Assembly (NCBI RefSeq): GCF_044810985.1
Contig: NZ_CP085242.1
Span: 1 to 64,000, forward strand
DNA length: 64,000 bases
Reading direction: 5' to 3'
Source of the DNA: Marinospirillum sp031581385
GTDB taxonomy: Bacteria; Pseudomonadota; Gammaproteobacteria; Pseudomonadales; Halomonadaceae
Part shown: positions 24,983-33,090 of the stretch, in pieces
How positions within the stretch are numbered: position 1 is the stretch's first letter
Layout: every line of letters begins with the position of its first letter
Notes under the pieces: model-generated
What the model was told of the DNA's origin: nothing
The model's database searches: none
Seen by the model: only the letters and a program-made list of their open reading frames with translations
Position numbers and translations under genes: made by a program

Positions 24983-25600
24983 TCACAGCACATAAAAAAG
25001 GATGGCCAGGTAGTGCAGCAGGCTGCCGGCCATCACGAAGAGGTGCCAGATGCCGTGCCAGTGCTGGAAGCGTTCATCATAAACAAAGAAAATGATCCCG
25101 ACTGTGTAGAGGGTTCCACCTGTTGCCAGTAGGGTGAAGCCTGCTGTACCCAGGGCTGCAATCAAGGGCTTGACGGCAATCAGCACAATCCAGCCCATAA
25201 CCGCATAAATGACGATGGACAGGACCCGAGCTTTTGATCTGGGTTTGATTTCCTGAAGCATACCCAAAACGGCCAGCCCCCAGACGATGCCGAACAGAGT
25301 CCAGCCCCAGGGGCCGCGCAGGCTGACCAGGCAGAAAGGGGTATAGCTGCCCGCAATCAGCAGGTAGATGGACAGATGATCCAGCTTTTGCAGCACCTCC
25401 TTGGCTCTGCCCTGGACGCTGTGGTAGAGCGTGGAGTTGGTGTAGAGAATAACCAGGGTGGCCCCATAGATGGCAAAGCTGGTGATTTTCCAGGGATCAC
25501 CGAGAATACTGGCCAGAACCAGCAGATAAACGCCACCGGCAATCGCCAGCAGGGCACCCAGCAGGTGGGTCCAGGCATTGAATTTCTCACCGTAATACAT
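24983..25600 (-). CDS. hemolysin III family protein (PAQR/YqfA-type)
   Basis: A 205-residue membrane protein with seven hydrophobic helices. Conserved PAQR/HlyIII features: GEKFNAWTHLLGALLA at the N terminus, STLYHSV in the second segment, DHLSIYLLIAGSYTPFCLV, and WHGIWHLFVMAGSLLHYLAILFYVL at the end, supplying the histidines and aspartate of the predicted metal site. E. coli YqfA helps regulate membrane lipid homeostasis; haemolysis is a historical label. It diverges from queF across 45 bp. Confidence 0.92.
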   Translation of the reverse strand: MYYGEKFNAWTHLLGALLAIAGGVYLLVLASILGDPWKITSFAIYGATLVILYTNSTLYHSVQGRAKEVLQKLDHLSIYLLIAGSYTPFCLVSLRGPWGWTLFGIVWGLAVLGMLQEIKPRSKARVLSIVIYAVMGWIVLIAVKPLIAALGTAGFTLLATGGTLYTVGIIFFVYDERFQHWHGIWHLFVMAGSLLHYLAILFYVL

Positions 25601-25645
25601 ATTGAAAATGTTATCCTGCGCTTTTGATTTTAAGGTCGCTCAGAG

Positions 25646-26470
25646 ATGCCAACCCCGTCTGTAGAAACCTCACCCCTGGGCAAGGAAACCCAGTACTGCA
25701 ATCAGTATAACCCGGAATTATTACACCCTTTGCCGCGTCTAACCGGTCGTAAAAGCCTGGGGCTGAGTGAAGCCTCTCTGCCTTTTCAGGGTGTGGATAT
25801 CTGGAATGCCTATGAAATCTCCTGGTTGAACAGCAAGGGCAAGCCCTTGGTGCGCCTGGCCGAGTTTCGTTTTCCGGCGGATTCCAGCCACATTATTGAA
25901 TCCAAATCCTTCAAGCTGTATCTGAATTCTTTTAACCTGACCCCCTTTGCTTCCGAGCAGCAGGTGCGCGAACAAATGCAGCAGGATTTATCCCAAGCCA
26001 GTGGCAGCCAGGTTGCGGTGGTTTTTTTTGCTGTTGATGCAGGCTTGGCTCCGCAATCCCTGCAAGGTGAATGCCTGGATGATCTGGATATTGATGTGAA
26101 TCACTATACGCCAGCCCCTGAGTTGTTAACAACGCAGGCGCATCAGCAGGTTGAGGAAACCCTGGTCAGCCATTTACTCAAGTCCAACTGCCCGGTGACT
26201 GGGCAACCCGACTGGGCCAGTGTGCAAATTCACTACCGGGGGCCTAAACTGGATCGTGAAGGTCTGCTGGCCTATCTGATTTCCTATCGTGAAAAAGGCG
26301 ACTTCCATGAGCATTGTGTGGAAGAAATTTTCCTGGATTTACTGCGTGCTTGTCAGCCTGAGCAGTTGACTGTTTATGCCCGCTACCTGCGTCGGGGTGG
26401 TTTGGATATCAACCCCTGGCGCTCCACTCTTTCCAGCAGTCCCGCCAATCTGCGCCTGCTCAGGCAATGA
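25646..26470 (+). CDS. queF: NADPH-dependent 7-cyano-7-deazaguanine reductase
   Basis: A 274-residue enzyme reducing preQ0 to preQ1 in queuosine synthesis. It is the long two-domain (YqcD/E. coli-type) form made of two T-fold halves. The QueF motif ESKSFKLYLNSFNL is at about 85-98, and the catalytic cysteine forming a thioimide is Cys182 in LKSNCPVTGQPDWASV. The C-terminal EIFLDLLRACQPEQLTVYARYLRRGGLDINPWRS is also typical. AAGG precedes the ATG. It is followed by the adenine deaminase gene after 19 nt. Confidence 0.97.
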   Translation: MPTPSVETSPLGKETQYCNQYNPELLHPLPRLTGRKSLGLSEASLPFQGVDIWNAYEISWLNSKGKPLVRLAEFRFPADSSHIIESKSFKLYLNSFNLTPFASEQQVREQMQQDLSQASGSQVAVVFFAVDAGLAPQSLQGECLDDLDIDVNHYTPAPELLTTQAHQQVEETLVSHLLKSNCPVTGQPDWASVQIHYRGPKLDREGLLAYLISYREKGDFHEHCVEEIFLDLLRACQPEQLTVYARYLRRGGLDINPWRSTLSSSPANLRLLRQ

Positions 26471-26489
26471 ATGTCAAAGGTGATTTTTT

Positions 26490-27500
26490 ATGAACTCTGA
26501 ACTCTTACATCTGGCCAGAATCATGCCCAAGGCCGAACTGCATTTGCATATTGAAGGCAGTCTGGAACCGGAAATGGTCTTCAAGCTGGCGCGGCGCAAT
26601 CAAATCAAGCTCACTTATGCCACAGTCGAAGAACTGAAAGCCGCTTATTCCTTCAATAATCTGCAGGAATTTCTGGATGTCTACTATGCAGGCATGTCGG
26701 TTTTGCTGACCGAAGATGACTTTTATGACCTGACCTGGGCTTATCTGAAAAAAGTGCATGACGAAGGCGTGGTGCATGTGGAAATCTTTTTTGATCCCCA
26801 GGCCCATCTGGAAAGAGGCGTGCCTCTGGGCATTCAACTGGCCGGGATTCAGGGTGCTCTGGAAGCCGGTAAAGCCACTCTGGGAATCAGTTACCGTTTG
26901 ATTCTTTCCTTTTTGCGCCACCTTTCAGAAGCAAGCGCTCTGGAAACCCTGGAGCTGGCCCGACATCATCTTGATCGTCTGGATGGTTTTGGCCTCGACT
27001 CTTCGGAAACCGGCCATCCGCCGGAAAAATTCGCCCGTGTTTTTGCCGAATGTAAAAAACTGGGCAAACCGATCACCGTGCATGCTGGAGAAGAAGGGCC
27101 ACCGGAGTATGTCTGGCAGGCTCTGGATCTGCTCAAGGTGGATCGTATTGACCACGGCAACCGGGCCATGGAAGATGAAGAGCTGGTAGAACGTCTGGTC
27201 AAGGAAGGCAAAACCCTGACGGTTTGTCCCCTGTCCAACCTCAGTCTGGCCGTGGTGGAGGATCTGCAAAAGCACCCCCTGGTGGAGATGCTGAACAAAG
27301 GCCTGAAGGTGACCCTGAACTCGGATGATCCGGCTTACTTTGGCGGCTATCTACTGGCCAATTACCAGGCAGTGATCGAAAACCTGCCCTTGACCCGTGA
27401 CCACCTACACCAGTTGGCTCGCAATGCCTTCGAGGGTGCCTGGATCAGCGAAGCAGAAAAGCAAAAACACCTGGCTGATGTGGATGCGGTTTTCTCATAA
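26490..27500 (+). CDS. adenine deaminase (adenosine deaminase family)
   Basis: A 336-residue metal-dependent amidohydrolase. It has the N-terminal metal pair His18-Leu-His20 in AELHLHIEGSLEP, the catalytic HAGEE, DRIDHGNRAMED and the late metal aspartate in LNSDDPAYFGGYL. The pattern SNLSLAVV with short linkers matches the Add-like adenine deaminases (as characterised in Pseudomonas and fungi Aah1) more than adenosine deaminases, whose active site differs. It would convert adenine to hypoxanthine for purine salvage, consistent with the AzgA-type permease upstream. Its last 6 nt overlap the convergent PAP2 gene. Confidence 0.87.
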   Translation: MNSELLHLARIMPKAELHLHIEGSLEPEMVFKLARRNQIKLTYATVEELKAAYSFNNLQEFLDVYYAGMSVLLTEDDFYDLTWAYLKKVHDEGVVHVEIFFDPQAHLERGVPLGIQLAGIQGALEAGKATLGISYRLILSFLRHLSEASALETLELARHHLDRLDGFGLDSSETGHPPEKFARVFAECKKLGKPITVHAGEEGPPEYVWQALDLLKVDRIDHGNRAMEDEELVERLVKEGKTLTVCPLSNLSLAVVEDLQKHPLVEMLNKGLKVTLNSDDPAYFGGYLLANYQAVIENLPLTRDHLHQLARNAFEGAWISEAEKQKHLADVDAVFS

Positions 27501-28064
27501 GGGCAAAGGCACATGGATGGCCAGACTGAGTCTGGCCAGAAGCCAGCCGAGTAGAGCGCCAATCAGCACATCCGAGGGGTAATGCAGACCCAGAACCATT
27601 CTGGATAACGCCACCAGCAGAGTGAAAGTGATCAAAAAGCCAGCCAACTGGGGCAGGCCAGCAATCAACAGGGTGGAAAAGGCAACCGCATGCAGGGTGT
27701 GACCGGAAGGAAAGCTGTATTTATCCAGCGGTGGCATCCTTGCCTCTATGCTGTCACTGGCATCACAGGGTCTTCGGCGGCTGGTTGAGCGTTTGATAAA
27801 GAGGTAAATCCAGGTGCAGGCCAACCCGGTGAGTGCCATTTGCAGAGTCAGCAATACTCCTGACCAACCCAGCAACAGCGGCAGTATCAGCATGATGGCA
27901 TACCAGATCAGTCCATCACCCAAGCGGCTTATCCAGCGAAAAGGTTGGCAAATCAGAGGCAAAAGACCGCAAAGATTCAGCCAGCGGCCCAGCGTCAGAT
28001 CCAGATGCTCACATTTTACGACCCAGCTGGGACGCTCTTCGTACAGGTAGCGTTTCAACTTCAT
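27495..28064 (-). CDS. PAP2-family membrane phosphatase
   Basis: A 189-residue protein of the lipid phosphatase/chloroperoxidase superfamily. The three catalytic motifs are in order: KRSTSRRRP (motif 1), YSFPSGHTLHAVAFS (motif 2), and SRMVLGLHYPSDVLIGALLG (motif 3). Five to six membrane helices. It probably removes phosphate from phosphatidic acid, undecaprenyl pyrophosphate or a related lipid. It starts inside the glycosyltransferase gene, sharing 56 nt, with its own AGGGGG ribosome site eight bases upstream of the ATG, so the two are a tight unit. Confidence 0.9.
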   Translation of the reverse strand: MKLKRYLYEERPSWVVKCEHLDLTLGRWLNLCGLLPLICQPFRWISRLGDGLIWYAIMLILPLLLGWSGVLLTLQMALTGLACTWIYLFIKRSTSRRRPCDASDSIEARMPPLDKYSFPSGHTLHAVAFSTLLIAGLPQLAGFLITFTLLVALSRMVLGLHYPSDVLIGALLGWLLARLSLAIHVPLPL

Positions 28065-29193
28065 GGGTGAACCCCCTGTGTAAACTTGCCGTTAACAGTT
28101 GATGAAAACGCTCAATCACTTCTTTCCAACCACGCTTTTGCATGTCCTGATAGGCCAGATGCCCCATCACCAGCCGCAGATGTTCTTCACCCGCCAGTTC
28201 AACCGCTGCCTGGATAAAAGCCTGTTCACCGGATACCTCATCCAACAGCCAGCCATTCTTGCCGGTGTGAATCAGCTCCTGGGCAGCGGCACGATCATAA
28301 GCAACTACGGGAAGGCCACTGGCCATGGCTTCGGCCACTACATTGCCGTAGGTTTCGGTTCGACTGGGAAATAAAAACAAATCCATATTGGCGTAATAGT
28401 TGGCCAGGGCTTCGCCTTCCTGACAGCCCACTAGAAGAGCGTCAGGGCAACGCCGTTGCACCTCTTCTTCCCAGGGCCCATTGCCCACCAGCAGCAAGCG
28501 TGCTGAAGGTTTCTGCAAACGAATGGCAGCAAAAGCTTTTAAAAGCAGGGGTAGATTCTTTTCACCGGCAAGACGGCCGACATAGCCAACCAGAAGCTGC
28601 TCATCATCAATCCCCATTTTCCGGCGAAAGTTTGCACTGCGACGATCCGGACGGAAAAGCTGGGTATCCACGCCTCGACCCAGCAGTTCAACTCTCTGGA
28701 AGCTCTGGTTCAGAAGCTCCTGACGCTGCTGTCGGGAAGGGGTGAGCGTCAGTGTTGAGGCATTATGAAAACGCCTTAGGTAGAGCTGTAAGGATTTCTG
28801 CAGCCACCCCAGTCGGTAATGAGTCAGGTACTGGTCAAAATTGGTATGGAAACCGGTAACGGCTGGAATACCCCGTTTGCGGGCATAACGCAGGGCACTC
28901 AAACCCAGTGGGCCTTCAGTGGCAATGTAGAAAATATCCGGTGGATTCAACCGCCAGTGTTTTTTGACTCTTTCCGGCAATTTCCAACCAAACTTCAGCG
29001 AAGCATAACCGGGCAACTGATGACCGGAAGCCTGCCAACTGGATAGCTCGGCAAAAGTCAGATCGTTGACTCCCGGCCAAACCAGATCCACCTCAACGCC
29101 TTTGGCAATCAAGCCACGGCATAACTGACCCAGGGTTTTGCTCACCCCGTTGACATCAGGCAGAAAGGTTTCAGTGATTAAAGCCAGGCGCAT
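28009..29193 (-). CDS. glycosyltransferase family 4 (GT-B), mannosyl/sulfoquinovosyl-type
   Basis: A 394-residue GT-B enzyme. The N-terminal LALITETFLPDVNGVSKTLGQLCRGL is typical of the GT4 subgroup containing SqdX and GDP-mannose-dependent mannosyltransferases that act on diacylglycerol. The C-terminal domain has VGRLAGEKNLPLLLKAF, the NADLLLFPSRTETYGN-like donor loop with the E-x7-E motif (SRTETYGNVVAEAMASGLPVV). Together with the PAP2 phosphatase that overlaps its 3' end, this suggests glycolipid synthesis: the phosphatase could supply diacylglycerol and this enzyme glycosylate it. That link is inference. Confidence 0.87.
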   Translation of the reverse strand: MRLALITETFLPDVNGVSKTLGQLCRGLIAKGVEVDLVWPGVNDLTFAELSSWQASGHQLPGYASLKFGWKLPERVKKHWRLNPPDIFYIATEGPLGLSALRYARKRGIPAVTGFHTNFDQYLTHYRLGWLQKSLQLYLRRFHNASTLTLTPSRQQRQELLNQSFQRVELLGRGVDTQLFRPDRRSANFRRKMGIDDEQLLVGYVGRLAGEKNLPLLLKAFAAIRLQKPSARLLLVGNGPWEEEVQRRCPDALLVGCQEGEALANYYANMDLFLFPSRTETYGNVVAEAMASGLPVVAYDRAAAQELIHTGKNGWLLDEVSGEQAFIQAAVELAGEEHLRLVMGHLAYQDMQKRGWKEVIERFHQLLTASLHRGFTHEVETLPVRRASQLGRKM

Positions 29194-29363
29194 GCTCGAT
29201 CTCGATTAAGGAATTTATAAGGCATTCTGCTGAGACAAAATGACACTCCTGCGACTGAATGCTGAAACTTCCATGACAGCTGCTTTCATGCCTTTGTCAT
29301 GGTTTGGCCATGGTTTTGCCACAGGCCGGTGTCAGGCTGGGCCAAACCGCAGGAGGTTTATTT

Positions 29364-31193
29364 ATGTTGAATATTGAAAAGCTCGCCAGTGAAAAATACC
29401 CGCAACTGGAAGGGAAACATCGCCTGGTTCGTCAACCCCTGATGAACTTGCTCAAAGATCTTTTCCATGAAGATGAAATCAATGCCTTTTTGCAAACCCA
29501 TCAGCATTTGGGGCCTTTGGAGTTTGTGGATCAGGTGCTGGATCGCTTTCAATTCAGCTACCTGGTTTCGGCCCGGGAAAAACAGAATATCCCCACTGAA
29601 GGGCGCGTGCTTCTGGTCGCCAATCACCCCATCGGTACCTTGGATGGCTTGGTGCTGCTCAAGTTGGTCAGTGAAGTTCGACCCGATGTCAAAGTGCTGG
29701 CCAATGATCTTCTCTGGCAGTTTGAGCCTTTGCGTCCTCTATTGATTCCTGTAGACAGCCTGGCTCACAAAGGTTATCGACAAGCCTTTCGCCAAGTGAC
29801 AGAGGCCTTGTCCCAGGAACAGGCGGTGATTATTTTTCCTGCCGGGGAGGTGTCGAGAGTAACGCCGACCGGCATCAAGGACAGTCAGTGGCAAAAGGGT
29901 TTTGTGCATTTTGCCCGTAAAACCAATGCCCCTTTATTACCGGTGCATTTGGATTACACCAACTCGGCGCTTTTTTATTCCCTGTCTCTGATTTACAAGC
30001 CTCTGGGAGGGCTTCTGCTGGTTAGGGAAATGTTCAGAAAACAGCGTCGCGACCTCCCGGTTCGCGTCGGTGAGTTGATTCCTCTGGAGAATTTTGACCT
30101 GCCCGGTTTACCGGTAAAAACCAAGGTCAAGTTGTTACGCAAACAGGTCTATCGTTTGCCGACCCAGAAATCACCTCTGTTTGTGACGGAAAAGGCCTTG
30201 GCGCACCCGGAGAATCCCTTGCAAATCAAACAGGAATTACAGGAAGCGGAGTGTCTGGGCAAGACAGAAGCGGGCTTCAGTATTTATCTGGTGAATTATC
30301 AAGCGGATTCCGCACTGATCCGTGAAATTGGGCGTCTACGGGAAATGACCTTCAGGCGAGTGGGTGAAGGTACCGGCCAGAACCGGGATCTGGATTGCCA
30401 TGATCACCATTACCAGCAACTGGTGCTCTGGAACGATGAAACTCTGGAGCTGGTGGGTGGTTACCGGCTGGCTGAAGTGGGACCTTTGTTAGCTGACCTG
30501 GGCTTGGAGGGCCTCTATTCCTCCAGTCTTTTTCAACATCGTAAAGAGCTGCTTCCACGTCTGGAAAAAGCCGTTGAACTGGGTCGCAGTTTTGTTCAGC
30601 CACGCTATTGGGGGCGCCGCAGTCTGGATTATCTATGGCAGGGTATCGGTGCCTACCTGCGCAGTCGCCCGCATCTGAAATGGATGCTGGGGCCGGTATC
30701 CATCTCCAATGCTCTGCCACCGGCAGCCAAAGATCTGTTGGTGATTTATTACCGTTATTACTACGGTCAGACCACTCATTTGTCTTCAGCCAGGGCACCC
30801 TACATGGTCAGCGATGCCGGACGGGCTGAGGCCATGCAGATCTTTGGTTTCAAATGCCGGGACAAGGACTTCAAAGCTCTTAAGCAGACTCTGGCAAGCT
30901 ATGGCGCTGCAGTCCCGACACTCTACAAACACTACACCGGGCTTTGCGAAACCGGTGGCGCTCATTTTTTGGATTTTAATGTCGACCCTGATTTCAATTT
31001 CTGCATTGATGGTCTGGTTCTGGTGGAAACGGCTTCCATCAAGGAAAAGAAAAAACAGCGCTATATGAATTCACTTTGCCCGCAACAAACTGGAGAAAAA
31101 AATGAACCCAACCGAACCCCTTATGGATGCCTGGAAAAAAACGGCCAGCCAGTCTCTGGAGCCTGCTCGCAAAATCAACCTGTTTCTGGTTGA
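29364..31193 (+). CDS. olsF: bifunctional ornithine lipid synthase, OlsF-like (acyltransferase fused to GNAT acyltransferase)
   Basis: A 609-residue fusion. The first half (about 60-260) is a PlsC/OlsA-like O-acyltransferase with VANHPIGTLDGLVLLKL (HxxxxD-like motif) and IIFPAGEVSR. The second half (about 310-560) is an OlsB-like GNAT N-acyltransferase with EIGRLREMTFRRVGEGTG, YQQLVLWNDETLELVGGYRLAEVG and ELGRSFVQPRYWGRRSLDYLWQGIG. This is the layout of Serratia OlsF, which makes phosphorus-free ornithine lipids from ornithine and acyl-ACP. AGGAGG precedes the ATG. The last 30 or so codons, after KKKQRYMNS, run out of frame through the start of the phasin gene and look unrelated to the enzyme. 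Confidence 0.88.
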   Translation: MLNIEKLASEKYPQLEGKHRLVRQPLMNLLKDLFHEDEINAFLQTHQHLGPLEFVDQVLDRFQFSYLVSAREKQNIPTEGRVLLVANHPIGTLDGLVLLKLVSEVRPDVKVLANDLLWQFEPLRPLLIPVDSLAHKGYRQAFRQVTEALSQEQAVIIFPAGEVSRVTPTGIKDSQWQKGFVHFARKTNAPLLPVHLDYTNSALFYSLSLIYKPLGGLLLVREMFRKQRRDLPVRVGELIPLENFDLPGLPVKTKVKLLRKQVYRLPTQKSPLFVTEKALAHPENPLQIKQELQEAECLGKTEAGFSIYLVNYQADSALIREIGRLREMTFRRVGEGTGQNRDLDCHDHHYQQLVLWNDETLELVGGYRLAEVGPLLADLGLEGLYSSSLFQHRKELLPRLEKAVELGRSFVQPRYWGRRSLDYLWQGIGAYLRSRPHLKWMLGPVSISNALPPAAKDLLVIYYRYYYGQTTHLSSARAPYMVSDAGRAEAMQIFGFKCRDKDFKALKQTLASYGAAVPTLYKHYTGLCETGGAHFLDFNVDPDFNFCIDGLVLVETASIKEKKKQRYMNSLCPQQTGEKNEPNRTPYGCLEKNGQPVSGACSQNQPVSG

Positions 31194-31458
31194 CCAGATA
31201 GCGGAAATGACGGATCAGCAACTGAAAACCATGGAAAGTTATGGACTGCTGGCGCTGGCGCAACTGAAAAAAGCAGCGGAAGTTCGCGATCAGGAATCAG
31301 CGCACACCTTCACCCTGTCACAGGCTGACTTTTACTCCAACCTGACGAAAAAAGCGCTGATGGATGCCCGGGAAGTCAGCCAACGCAACCAGGAAATTGC
31401 CAATGAAGTCACCAAGTTGCTTCAGGATGCAAAAACCGAGTGGACGGCCAAAAAGTAA
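31102..31458 (+). CDS. phasin family protein
   Basis: A 118-residue helical protein: DAWKKTASQSLEPARKINLFLVDQIAEMTDQQLKTMESYGLLALAQLKKAAEV is a clear phasin segment (PF09361). Phasins coat polyhydroxyalkanoate granules in the cytoplasm. GGAG lies eight bases before the ATG. The gene starts 92 nt before the olsF frame ends, in another frame. No PHA synthase is in the window. A strong terminator follows. Confidence 0.88.
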   Translation: MNPTEPLMDAWKKTASQSLEPARKINLFLVDQIAEMTDQQLKTMESYGLLALAQLKKAAEVRDQESAHTFTLSQADFYSNLTKKALMDAREVSQRNQEIANEVTKLLQDAKTEWTAKK

Positions 31459-31480
31459 AAGAGTGAAATGACCTGCAAGT

Positions 31481-31509
31481 AAAACCCGGATACTTGATCC
31501 GGGTTTTTT
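31481..31509 (+). terminator. intrinsic terminator after the phasin gene
   Basis: AAACCCGGAT pairs with ATCCGGGTTT around a 5-nt loop and is followed by more T residues. It lies 23 nt after the phasin stop and, being also T-poor on the other side, serves mainly the + strand. Confidence 0.85.
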
Positions 31510-31532
31510 GTTGGCTTGGTTGCACAAAAAGC

Positions 31533-32054
31533 TTATAGGGCCGATTCCAGTTGTGGTGAGATTAAACGCGTGGATTTTTCAAATAGGGTGTGAATGGCTT
31601 CACTAATATCCTGCTTGTGTTGTTCAGCCCAGGCGCGTAGATGCAAGTGACTGGCGAGATAATCTTTTTCCGGTTCTTTTTCCAGACTATGCAGTTTCTG
31701 ATAAAGCGGTAGCAACTGCAGGTGAAGGTTGAATGGCAGGCTGTGAAAAAAGAACCGATAGTGGCTTTTTCGCTGTTCTGGTTGTTGTGGTGAAGCAATC
31801 ATATAGGCTGGCCTGACCTGCTGTTTTTTATCCACCAGAATGGCAGAAAAAAACTGTCCTCGACTCATTCTCAGATGCAGGCAGTCGGCCAGCGATAAAG
31901 GCAAACAGGATGCCAGTAGATGGGTTAAGTAAAGCCCTTCCAGTGTTTCTGAGGGTATAGAAAGGAAAGTGCTGGCTTGGGTACTGCTGGCTTCGATTTT
32001 CCCCAGGTGGTCGGTTAGCAGGTATGCAAAGGGTTCACTGGTGACCTGTTTCAT
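31533..32054 (-). CDS. PAS-like domain protein paired with a SpoIIE phosphatase
   Basis: A 173-residue protein. The first 100 or so residues (FAYLLTDHLGKIEASSTQASTFLSI... LVDKKQQVRPAYMIASP) resemble a compact PAS sensor fold, and the rest is helical (LHLRAWAEQHKQDISEAIHTLFEKSTR). I do not recognise a named family. It starts within the last 4 nt of the SpoIIE phosphatase gene with GGAGG seven bases upstream, so the two are co-translated and it may sense a signal for, or be a target of, that phosphatase. Confidence 0.65.
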   Translation of the reverse strand: MKQVTSEPFAYLLTDHLGKIEASSTQASTFLSIPSETLEGLYLTHLLASCLPLSLADCLHLRMSRGQFFSAILVDKKQQVRPAYMIASPQQPEQRKSHYRFFFHSLPFNLHLQLLPLYQKLHSLEKEPEKDYLASHLHLRAWAEQHKQDISEAIHTLFEKSTRLISPQLESAL

Positions 32055-32932
32055 AAAACCTCCTTCACGGTTGATGCAGGCTGAAAATCCTGTCCTTGGT
32101 AAAGATGCTCCAAACTCAGGTGCATAATAGAAAGGTCATCTTCCAGTTCAGAGGAATGCAACCCTGTAAAGTGTTGCAGTTCTTGAAGAAGAGTATCGAA
32201 TGGAGGCTTGCCAGCAGCTTGCAGCAAACAGTCCTGCAGGTGATTGTGGGCAAACATTTCCCCAAACTTGTTGCGTACTTCCATCAGGCCATCAGTGGCA
32301 GCAAATAACTGGCCTCTCAAAGGCAGCTCAAGGTGGGCAATCAAGGGTTCCATTTCCTGCTCGGAAAGAATGCCTAATGCCAGATTGTGGGATACAACCT
32401 GTTGCAAAAATTGTCCCTGATGATCGAGTAGAAACAAGGGCGGCAAGCCACCATTCCAGACCTGAACCTGACGTTCAGCCAGATCCAGCTCCACCAGAAT
32501 GGCTGCAATGAAGCGATCCCCCGGAAGATGTTGATTAAGTTCCTGATTGATGGTCTCAACCAGCTGGCTCAGATTCGTGCCCTGTTCAACCAAAGAGCGA
32601 AAAAGACTGGCTGCAGGCATCAACGTCAGGGCTGCGGAAAGACCGTGGCCGGTGGCATCGGCTAATAGGCAGAAAATTCTTCCATCGGGGGCTTTCTTGG
32701 CCAGCACCAGGTCGCCGCTGAAATCAGCCTGATGGATCAGGTTACGGGTGAATCCCGGCAGTTGATCCGAGCTTTTGCCCAGAAGGTGAGTGTAAAAAAG
32801 CTGAGCAGCGACTTCCTCTTCCCTTTTAAGCTGTTCCAGCCAGCCGTCCAGATGTTGCTGCCGGGAAACAGCCAGCGAATGCAGGCGTTCCCGGTTGAAT
32901 TCCAGAAGTGATTTTAGATCGTCATACATCAT
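32051..32932 (-). CDS. SpoIIE-type PP2C serine phosphatase
   Basis: A 293-residue phosphatase of the PP2C/SpoIIE class. An N-terminal coiled coil (about 1-60, NRERLHSLAVSRQQHLDGWLEQLKREEEVAAQLFYTHLL) leads into the catalytic domain with the metal aspartates in ADFSGDLVLA, LLADATGHGLSAALTLM and AATDGLMEVRN, ending with DDLSIMHL. No receiver domain is present. Such phosphatases usually act on anti-sigma-factor antagonists; none is adjacent. The exact start (32932 or 32929) is uncertain because two ATGs are adjacent. It diverges from the EAL-CBS-GGDEF gene. Confidence 0.9.
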   Translation of the reverse strand: MMYDDLKSLLEFNRERLHSLAVSRQQHLDGWLEQLKREEEVAAQLFYTHLLGKSSDQLPGFTRNLIHQADFSGDLVLAKKAPDGRIFCLLADATGHGLSAALTLMPAASLFRSLVEQGTNLSQLVETINQELNQHLPGDRFIAAILVELDLAERQVQVWNGGLPPLFLLDHQGQFLQQVVSHNLALGILSEQEMEPLIAHLELPLRGQLFAATDGLMEVRNKFGEMFAHNHLQDCLLQAAGKPPFDTLLQELQHFTGLHSSELEDDLSIMHLSLEHLYQGQDFQPASTVKEVL

Positions 32933-33090
32933 CCTTCAGCTCTCCCTTCCGTATGAGATGCTTCCAAGGTTAGGCATGCAGAGTGACACAGGCATGAAGA
33001 CTTCTGGTCACTTTCAAGTCAGTGGCTTTCTTTGTTTTGTAACCTCTTGCCGACACAATCTGGAAAAGCAATTTCCTTCAGGGATGTTTT

